DNA from: Bacillota bacterium
Lineage (GTDB): Bacteria; Bacillota; Clostridia; Tissierellales; Sedimentibacteraceae
DNA: 18,800 nucleotides
Assembly: GCA_023453025.1 (NCBI GenBank)
Contig: JAEXUD010000007.1
Coordinates: 1 to 18,800 of the forward strand
Direction: 5' to 3'
Position numbers and translations under genes: made by a program. Shown piece by piece: positions 13,648 through 18,800 of the stretch; position 1 is the first letter of the stretch; each line of letters starts with the position of its first letter. The notes below the pieces were generated by a model. That model did no database searches. It was given only the letters and a program-made list of their open reading frames with translations, and was not told where the DNA came from.

Positions 13648-15060
13648 ATGAGTATAGAAATTCCAGGATTAACACAAGTTGTTATACCGGCTGCTATCAC
13701 AGTGCATTTAGGGGCACCTGATGAGCCGGCAGAAAATGTTACTGTATCATTTCTTGATTATATAAAAAATGTAGCTTCAAGCGAACTTTATCCAACATGG
13801 CCGGAAGAGGCACTAAGAGCCAATATTTATGCTATCATATCCACAGCCTTAAATAGAGTTTTTACAGAATGGTACAGAACCAGAGGATATAATTTCGACA
13901 TAACTAACGATACTGGTTTTGATCAGGCTTTTGTTCCTAACAGAGGAATATTTGACTCTGTTTCAATACTTGTAGATGAATTATTTGACACTTATATTAC
14001 AAGACAAGGTCAGTTAGAACCACTTTTTGCACAATTCTGTGACGGACGAAATGTGCAGTGCCCAGGTTTACTTCAATGGGGTACTGTTGATTTGGCACAG
14101 CAGGGATTAACTCCTTATGAGATTCTTCAATATTATTATGGAGAAAATATCAATTTAAATATAGATACTCCTTTAACAGAGGCGTATGAGACTTTCCCAA
14201 GTGCACCACTTCAACTTGGAGATAACAATCCATATGTTTTATTAATGCAACTTTCCTTAAACACAATTTCTGCTAACTATCCGGCAATTCCTAAGATACC
14301 AAGCCCGGACGGAACATTTGATGAGGCAACCAGGGCTGCAGTTGAAGAATTTCAGAGAATATTTAATATTCCAGTAACAGGAACCATAGATAAATCAACA
14401 TGGTACAGTATAAGAAGAATTTATGCGGCTGTTACCAGATTAGCTGAATTAACTTCTCAGGGAATTATGTTATCCGATATACCTGAATATACACCGACTC
14501 CCGGGCCGAGTGAAGTAGTGCCTAGAGTTCAGGCTGTGCAGTACTTTCTGAATGTATTATCAGTTTATTATAATACAATTCCTGCAGTTGATATTAGCGG
14601 AGTGTTGGATTCCCAAACAAGGAGTTCTATAATGGAATTTCAAAAAACTGCTGGGCTTCCGATTACAGGTCTGGTTGATGAACAAACATGGAATTCCATG
14701 TATAACCGTGTAGCAGGTATATTAGAAACACTTCCTCCATCTGCTATTTCTCTTCCAAGCTTATTATGGCCCGGTGAGGTATTTAGAGTAGGCTCAGAGG
14801 GGCCAAGTGTATATCTGATTCAACAATACTTGTCCTATATAGCATCAGTTTTGGAAGGAATTCCTCCTGCAGAGCCGGATGGAATTTACGGACCTCAGAC
14901 AGAACAGGCTGTCAGAGAATTTCAGGAATACTTTGGGATAGATGTAACAGGTGTAGTTGATCAATATACATGGAACCGAATTGTGCTTATTTATCGCAAT
15001 TTAAGATTTGGTAACACAAGAAATGTGGGTCAGTTTCCTGGTTCAGATATAGGTCAATAG
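13648..15060 (+). CDS. SleC-like protein: SpoIID-like domain plus three peptidoglycan-binding domains
   Basis: This 470-residue protein resembles the clostridial spore-cortex-lytic SleC group. Residues 15-170 are SpoIID/LytB-like. Glu46 (ASSELYPTWPEEALRANIYA) lies where SpoIID has its catalytic glutamate, and Cys131 and Cys138 in FCDGRNVQCPGLLQWG are candidates for the metal site seen in C. difficile SpoIID. Three PG_binding_1 repeats follow, near 188-262, 289-357 and 378-450, each with the hallmark D-G-x-(F/Y/L)...T...(V/I)x(E/K)FQ...G.(P/I/D)(V/I)TG..D..TW. No signal peptide is seen, as expected for a protein made inside the sporangium. Its likely activity is lytic transglycosylase on cortex peptidoglycan. 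AGGTGGTG precedes the ATG. It has only four lysines. It differs from the usual form in lacking the N-terminal regulatory-like domain, which the previous gene encodes. Confidence 0.9.
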   Translation: MSIEIPGLTQVVIPAAITVHLGAPDEPAENVTVSFLDYIKNVASSELYPTWPEEALRANIYAIISTALNRVFTEWYRTRGYNFDITNDTGFDQAFVPNRGIFDSVSILVDELFDTYITRQGQLEPLFAQFCDGRNVQCPGLLQWGTVDLAQQGLTPYEILQYYYGENINLNIDTPLTEAYETFPSAPLQLGDNNPYVLLMQLSLNTISANYPAIPKIPSPDGTFDEATRAAVEEFQRIFNIPVTGTIDKSTWYSIRRIYAAVTRLAELTSQGIMLSDIPEYTPTPGPSEVVPRVQAVQYFLNVLSVYYNTIPAVDISGVLDSQTRSSIMEFQKTAGLPITGLVDEQTWNSMYNRVAGILETLPPSAISLPSLLWPGEVFRVGSEGPSVYLIQQYLSYIASVLEGIPPAEPDGIYGPQTEQAVREFQEYFGIDVTGVVDQYTWNRIVLIYRNLRFGNTRNVGQFPGSDIGQ

Positions 15061-15097
15061 CAAATATGCAGATATGTAATAATTAAAGGAGGTAAAA

Positions 15098-15625
15098 ATG
15101 AAAAGTACATTAGATGTTTTAAAAGCTGCAAATCCAATATTTGAAATTCAGATAAATTTAAGAGATATAGCAGAGTATAACCCTGATATCCCAATGATCA
15201 TACCCACCGGGACCTATGATGCCCAAACTCAAAGAGCAGTTAGTGAATTTCAAAAAAACTTAAATCTTCCTGTTACAGGCACAGTAAATTTTATGACATG
15301 GAGTGCCATCATGGCAGAACATAAAAAAACAATTCAAAACAAAAAAGAACCTAGCAATGTATGTTGTTATCCAAGCAATATTAATGAATTCAAAATAGGT
15401 GACAAAGGCAATTTAATTTACATTTTACAAATATTATTAAAAAACCATAATAGAAAATACAAAAACTATTTAGATGTTCAATTAACCGGATTATTTGACG
15501 AACAAACAGAAGCTGCCTTAAAAGAATTTCAAAAATACAGCAAGCTTCCCGTTACAGGAATACTGGATAAGCAAACATGGAATACCATCAATAAAATTAA
15601 TAGCATCTGTAAATTGTATGAATAG
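15098..15625 (+). CDS. Small protein with two peptidoglycan-binding domains
   Basis: This 175-residue protein consists almost only of two PG_binding_1 domains, about residues 12-72 and 97-168 (GTYDAQTQRAVSEFQKNLNLPVTG; GLFDEQTEAALKEFQKYSKLPVTG). A Lys-rich linker with a CC pair (89-90) joins them. The first repeat has lost part of its first helix. There is no catalytic domain and no signal peptide. It lies 37 bases after the SleC-like gene with its own AGGAGG site, so it is probably the last gene of the operon. It may have arisen from repeats of its neighbour, but it carries about 18 lysines where the neighbour has four in 470, so the two differ strongly in composition. It is a likely cortex- or wall-binding accessory protein. 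Confidence 0.85.
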   Translation: MKSTLDVLKAANPIFEIQINLRDIAEYNPDIPMIIPTGTYDAQTQRAVSEFQKNLNLPVTGTVNFMTWSAIMAEHKKTIQNKKEPSNVCCYPSNINEFKIGDKGNLIYILQILLKNHNRKYKNYLDVQLTGLFDEQTEAALKEFQKYSKLPVTGILDKQTWNTINKINSICKLYE

Positions 15626-15655
15626 CCTTATGAGAAAAAAATATCTATTCAAATA

Positions 15656-15846
15656 AGACCGTTTTATAACGGTCTCAGATTGATGACAAAGTCATCAAGA
15701 TGGCAGGCTGTTGAAAAAGTTCATCCTGCAAGGCACCGGAAGGCAGGCAACCGGAACGTATTCAAACATACGTGAGGATTGACTGTCTGAACGGTAACGC
15801 AGCAGGTGGGCTTTTTCAGCAGCCTTAGACCGTTTTATAACAGTCT
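15656..15846. repeat. Composite palindromic repeat element between two 20-bp direct repeats
   Basis: The gap 15626-15938 holds no gene but is highly structured. Direct repeats AGACCGTTTTATAAC(G/A)GTCT lie at 15656-15675 and 15827-15846 (19 of 20 identical); each is itself a hairpin with an 8-bp stem. Between them are a small hairpin, TTGATGAC-AAA-GTCATCAA (15680-15698), and a long imperfect palindrome at 15706-15824. The outer arms of the palindrome (15706-15729 and 15802-15824) match except for wobble pairs and one extra base. The centre is ACGTAT-tcaaac-ATACGT (15756-15773). The palindrome is more GC-rich than its surroundings, which points to a small non-autonomous (MITE- or REP-like) insertion. 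No transposase is present. Confidence 0.7.
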
Positions 15847-15871
15847 TATATGTATTAGCTTTTTATATTGA

Positions 15872-15899
15872 TTGTAATATGCGATAATTTTGTTATAAT
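15872..15899 (+). promoter_or_regulatory. Promoter of the flavin-reductase-like gene
   Basis: TTGTAA (15872-15877), 16 bases, then TATAAT (15894-15899) preceded by TGT, an extended -10. It lies 39 bases upstream of the TTG start. Confidence 0.6.
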
Positions 15900-15938
15900 G
15901 AACATAGAATATTATTACAAATTGAAAGGAGAAATGAT

Positions 15939-16448
15939 TTGAACAAATTCAAAGAAATTAAACCAGAAGAATTAAGTAAAAACGCATTCCAATTAATAGG
16001 AAATGACTGGATGCTCATAACAGCAGAAAATGAAAATAAAGCTAATACCATGACCGCATCATGGGGTGGATTTGGAGTAATGTGGAACAAAAATGTAACC
16101 TACATAGTACTGAGACCGCAGCGTTATACTAAAGAATTTATTGATAATTCCGATACCTATTCCTTGTGTTTTTTTGACAGCAAGTATAAAAAACAACTAT
16201 CATATCTTGGCACAGTTTCCGGAAGAGACGAAGATAAAATTGCAAAGACCGATTTAACATTGAACCACTATGACAGCACACCATATTTTGAGGAAGCTGA
16301 TACCGTAATTATTTGCAAAAAACTGTTTGCGCAGCAATTTACACCAGCTTCATTCATAGAAAAAGATTTAATAGAAAAAAATTATCCTAACAAGGATTTC
16401 CACACCCTTTATATAGCAGAAATAGAAAAAGTGCTTATCACAAATTAA
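15939..16448 (+). CDS. Flavin reductase-like (FMN-binding split barrel) protein
   Basis: This 169-residue protein resembles the small flavin-reductase-like family. It has the N-terminal LITAENENKANTMTASWGGFGVMWNKNVTYIVLRPQRYT region, which forms the FMN-binding split barrel with the conserved M-T-x-S-W-G pattern. FIDNSDTYSLCFFDSKYKKQLSYLGTVSGRDEDK and a C-terminal YIAEIEKVL strand follow. Members bind FMN and act as NAD(P)H-dependent reductases or electron carriers in anaerobes. The start is a TTG at 15939 with AAAGGAG about seven bases upstream; no ATG is available at this point in frame. It is monocistronic, flanked by the repeat element and a terminator. Physiological partner unknown. Confidence 0.88.
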   Translation: MNKFKEIKPEELSKNAFQLIGNDWMLITAENENKANTMTASWGGFGVMWNKNVTYIVLRPQRYTKEFIDNSDTYSLCFFDSKYKKQLSYLGTVSGRDEDKIAKTDLTLNHYDSTPYFEEADTVIICKKLFAQQFTPASFIEKDLIEKNYPNKDFHTLYIAEIEKVLITN

Positions 16449-16455
16449 CATATAA

Positions 16456-16485
16456 AGGCATCCTCGCTGATAGCGTAAGATGCCT
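16456..16485. terminator. Compound hairpin between convergent genes
   Basis: AGGCATC (16456-16462) pairs with GATGCCT (16479-16485), and an inner CGCT-GAT-AGCG (16465-16475) stacks within. The sequence GCTTATTTTAAATT follows on the plus strand. It probably terminates the flavin-reductase-like gene and may also serve the helicase gene, which ends at 16493. Confidence 0.6.
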
Positions 16486-16492
16486 GCTTATT

Positions 16493-17599
16493 TTAAATTA
16501 TATTTCTTCGTTCTATTTTAAAACCAATAGAATCTTCTATCTTAGAAAGAATCTCCATATCCTTTGGTGCCGCAAACAAACATGTGTATCCATCTTCACC
16601 TGCTCTGCCCGTCCTTCCTATGCGATGTATATACGATTCCGGATTTTCAGGAATATCATAATTGTAAATATGCCCTACCCCTCCTATGTCAAGACCCCTG
16701 GCTGCAACATCCGTAGCAATCAAATACTGTATATCTCCTTTTCTGAATGATTTCATTATACGTTCACGTTTTGATTGCAGAATATCTGAATGAAGTTTTT
16801 CACAGTTGTAGCCTCTTGAGTGCATTGCTTCTTCCAATCTATCGGCTCTGACCTTGGTCCTGCAAAATATTATTGCCATAAAAGGTCTGTCTATGTCCAA
16901 CACACTGAACAATGCTTCCTGCTTTCTCCTGTCTGTTGTTTCAACCACCTGCTGCTTAATATTATCAAGAGCCACACTTACCTTTTCAACAGAAATTGAT
17001 ATTGGATTTTTCATATATCTGTAAGCAAGCTTTTTTACCTGAGAGCTAATTGTTGCAGAAAAACAAAGTGTCTGCCTTGTTTTTGATGTTGACTTAATTA
17101 TGTCTTCAATCTCATTTTTAAATCCCATTAATAACATCTGGTCCGCCTCATCCAACACCAGGACTTTTAATTTACTTAAATCAACAGTTTCTCTTCCAAT
17201 ATGATCAAGAAGCCTTCCCGGAGTAGCTATTATCATGTGTATGTTGTGTTTAAGCTTCCTAACTTGTGAAGCAATATCCCTGCCTCCGTATGCAGCCAAT
17301 ATGTTAATTTCCTTTGCTTTTGTCAATTTGTTGGCTTCTTCGGTTATTTGAATTGCCAGCTCCCTGGTTGGAGTTATTATCAATGATTGTACAAATTCCA
17401 ATTTAATATCTGTATTTTCAAATATAGGTAATAAAAATGCTAAAGTCTTACCTGTTCCTGTCTGTGCTTCCGCTATGACATCCCGTCCTTCTTTTACTAT
17501 TTGTATACATTGATTTTGTATTGGAGTTGGCTCTGCAATACCTGAATTTTCTAGTATATCAACTATTGATTTGCTTATTCCAAGTTCTTTAAAATCCAT
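16493..17599 (-). CDS. DEAD-box ATP-dependent RNA helicase, minimal form
   Basis: This 368-residue RNA helicase uses ATP to unwind short duplexes, in RNA turnover, ribosome assembly or cold adaptation. All core motifs are present: Phe3 and the Q motif (PTPIQ, 24-28), Walker A AQTGTGKT (45-52), PTREL (77-81), TPGR (126-129), DEAD (150-153), SAT (181-183), ARGLDIGG (300-307) and HRIGRTGRAG (325-334). The protein ends soon after the second RecA-like domain. It lacks the basic or RNA-binding tail of CshA/DbpA-type enzymes, so it resembles eIF4A-like minimal helicases. AAAGGAA precedes the ATG at 17599. An extended -10 (TGTGGTATAAT) lies at 17649-17639. Confidence 0.96.
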   Translation of the reverse strand: MDFKELGISKSIVDILENSGIAEPTPIQNQCIQIVKEGRDVIAEAQTGTGKTLAFLLPIFENTDIKLEFVQSLIITPTRELAIQITEEANKLTKAKEINILAAYGGRDIASQVRKLKHNIHMIIATPGRLLDHIGRETVDLSKLKVLVLDEADQMLLMGFKNEIEDIIKSTSKTRQTLCFSATISSQVKKLAYRYMKNPISISVEKVSVALDNIKQQVVETTDRRKQEALFSVLDIDRPFMAIIFCRTKVRADRLEEAMHSRGYNCEKLHSDILQSKRERIMKSFRKGDIQYLIATDVAARGLDIGGVGHIYNYDIPENPESYIHRIGRTGRAGEDGYTCLFAAPKDMEILSKIEDSIGFKIERRNII

Positions 17600-17638
17600 T
17601 ATGATTCCTTTCAGTTATATGTCTTTTCTATCCATATT

Positions 17639-17649
17639 ATTATACCACA
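17639..17649 (-). promoter_or_regulatory. Extended -10 promoter of the helicase gene
   Basis: TGTGGTATAAT on the minus strand is an extended -10, with no good -35 at normal spacing. The same eleven bases occur in the ABC exporter promoter. Confidence 0.5.
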
Positions 17650-17704
17650 GCAGCCGTTGGAATAAACTATAAATTAAACATTTACTTGAAGTGTAATCGC
17701 ATAT

Positions 17705-18568
17705 TTATCTCTTTTCTCCCATAAAAACCAGACATAACATCCCCGGGCCTGTATGGGTGCCAATTATAGGTCCAATATAATTTATGACGATATTTTTTAC
17801 ATTAACTTTATTTAAAACCAACTCTTTCAATTGCTCAGCGTCCTTTAAGCAATCACCATGATTTATAAAAAGAGTCTGTTCTTCTGGATTTGTAATAAAT
17901 TGAAGCTCATCAAGCAATTCTTTTATCGCTTTTTTTCTTCCTCTTATTTTCTTAACAACATCCAGTTTTCCCTCATTATCAATATTCAACAATGGCTTAA
18001 CGTCCAGTATGCTTCCTACCGCAGCACTTGCTGCTGATATCCTTCCACCTCTCTTTAAATGATCCAGACTGTCAATTATAAACCAGTGATTTGATTTAAG
18101 CTTATTGTTTTCAATCCATTCCACAATTTCATTTTTTGACTTGCCTTGCATTAAAAGCTTATTTGCATAAAACACTAATAACCCAAGACCTACAGAAGCA
18201 CTTTTAGAATCAATTACTGCAATGTCTGCTTCAGGAATTTCTTCTAAAACTATATTTCTTGCTGCAATTGAATTATTAAATGTCTGACTGAGCGCAGAGG
18301 AAAATCCTATATAAATTACTGCTTTTCCTTCCAGAACATATTTTTTGAATTCATGTTCAAAGGTATATGATGAAATTTGCGAGGTTGAGGGCATTGCACC
18401 ATTTCTTAGTGCATTATAAAAATCTTCGTATGTCAAAGATTTGCCAAAATCATCAATGTAATCTTTTCCGTCTATAGAGTATGGAAAAGGTATAACTTTT
18501 ATATTATTCTCACTTATGTATTCGCAGGACAAATCACAGCTTGAGTCTGTTATTATAACTGTATTCAT
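17705..18568 (-). CDS. DegV family fatty-acid-binding protein
   Basis: This 287-residue cytoplasmic protein is of the DegV family, which binds a long-chain fatty acid. In Firmicutes these proteins act as FakB subunits that present fatty acids to the kinase FakA; no fakA is in this window. Family marks are TDSSCDL (7-13), PSTSQISSYTFEHEF, the loop IYIGFSSALSQTFNNS, IDSKSASVGLGLL and the C-terminal IGPIIGTHTGPGMLCLVFMG. Length is normal. The ATG at 18568 has AGAGGGG eleven bases upstream, slightly far. The gene is monocistronic with its own promoter. Clostridia carry several paralogues with different lipid preferences, so which FakB-type it is cannot be told. Confidence 0.93.
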   Translation of the reverse strand: MNTVIITDSSCDLSCEYISENNIKVIPFPYSIDGKDYIDDFGKSLTYEDFYNALRNGAMPSTSQISSYTFEHEFKKYVLEGKAVIYIGFSSALSQTFNNSIAARNIVLEEIPEADIAVIDSKSASVGLGLLVFYANKLLMQGKSKNEIVEWIENNKLKSNHWFIIDSLDHLKRGGRISAASAAVGSILDVKPLLNIDNEGKLDVVKKIRGRKKAIKELLDELQFITNPEEQTLFINHGDCLKDAEQLKELVLNKVNVKNIVINYIGPIIGTHTGPGMLCLVFMGEKR

Positions 18569-18615
18569 AGTACATTTTTCCCCTCTGATTTTCTTCTTTA
18601 AAATGTATAGCTATC

Positions 18616-18644
18616 ATTATACCTTATTCAAAAACAATATTCAA
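18616..18644 (-). promoter_or_regulatory. Sigma-A promoter of the degV-family gene
   Basis: On the minus strand, TTGAAT (18644-18639), 17 bases, then TATAAT (18621-18616), 48 bases upstream of the ATG. Confidence 0.65.
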
Positions 18645-18711
18645 GATATGAAGTCTCAGGATTGTATTGTAATTATAAAAAGATTTGACTCTGTCAAAAT
18701 CAACACCCCTG

Positions 18712-18737
18712 CCCCTCAATCTTGAGGGGTAGTTTTT
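18712..18737 (+). terminator. Strong intrinsic terminator without a visible upstream gene
   Basis: CCCCTCA (18712-18718) pairs with TGAGGGG (18723-18729) around a 4-base loop, followed by TAGTTTTTTT. This is a classical plus-strand terminator, yet no plus-strand gene that I can support precedes it in 18569-18711. Confidence 0.75.
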
Positions 18738-18800
18738 TTCTCCGTTTAAGTCTTTTCTTTTATTCAAATTTATTGTATTATCTTTTTTATGAGCAGATAT

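Noticed and set aside
15656..15846. CRISPR array
   Set aside because: There are only two repeat copies, 151 bases apart, with a palindrome between them; no regular spacers and no cas genes.
18516..18725. A 69-codon plus-strand frame
   Set aside because: It starts inside the degV-family gene on the other strand and ends in the terminator stem; no ribosome binding site or family resemblance.

Overview
The window comes from a low-GC, anaerobic, endospore-forming Firmicute of the Clostridia/Tissierellia type. The grounds are AT-rich DNA, strong AGGAGG-type ribosome binding sites, frequent TTG/GTG starts, a SleC-like spore germination protein, sigma-K-like promoters, and typical clostridial families (BirA-BioY, DegV, DEAD-box helicase, copper-amine-oxidase-domain exported proteins). 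I cannot name the species. There are no rRNA or tRNA genes, CRISPR arrays or transposase genes.

Layout. 1-2296 (minus): an ABC exporter, ATPase then permease; the permease runs off the left edge. 2404-3402 (minus): a nucleoid-associated NdpA-type protein. 3600-4361 (plus): a Prx6-type peroxiredoxin with a sporulation-type promoter. 4455-5335 (minus): a 2H phosphoesterase preceded by a small membrane protein that is split by a frameshift. 5416-7820 (minus): a lipoprotein, two tandem twin small membrane proteins missed by length filters, and a zinc-ribbon/DUF2007 membrane protein. 8009-9658 (minus): an exported four-domain protein. 9826-11433 (plus): birA-bioY with a BirA operator laid over a consensus promoter. 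11488-12783 (minus): an MTA/SAH-deaminase-type amidohydrolase. 12933-15625 (plus): a three-gene cortex-lytic-like cluster. 15656-15846: a complex palindromic repeat element. 15939-18568: a flavin-reductase-like protein (plus), a minimal DEAD-box helicase and a DegV protein (both minus).

The most interesting content is the spore-related material. The cluster at 13004-15625 looks like a clostridial SleC-type protein divided in two. One gene carries the carboxypeptidase-regulatory-like domain that I recall as the N-terminus of the fused protein. The next carries the SpoIID-like catalytic domain plus three peptidoglycan-binding repeats. A third gene adds two more binding repeats. The cluster starts with an exact AC-N16-CATANNNTA promoter. 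The same CATATAATA element stands in front of the peroxiredoxin, which resembles the peroxiredoxin half of C. difficile CotE. The peroxiredoxin and the first two cluster proteins are almost free of lysine. This suggests, as inference, a common mother-cell regulon placing these proteins in the coat/cortex layers.

Second, birA-bioY forms a self-contained biotin-sensing and uptake unit in which BirA can repress its own operon. Several true starts lie downstream of the longest possible reading frame; promoters or ribosome binding sites decide these cases and are described per gene.
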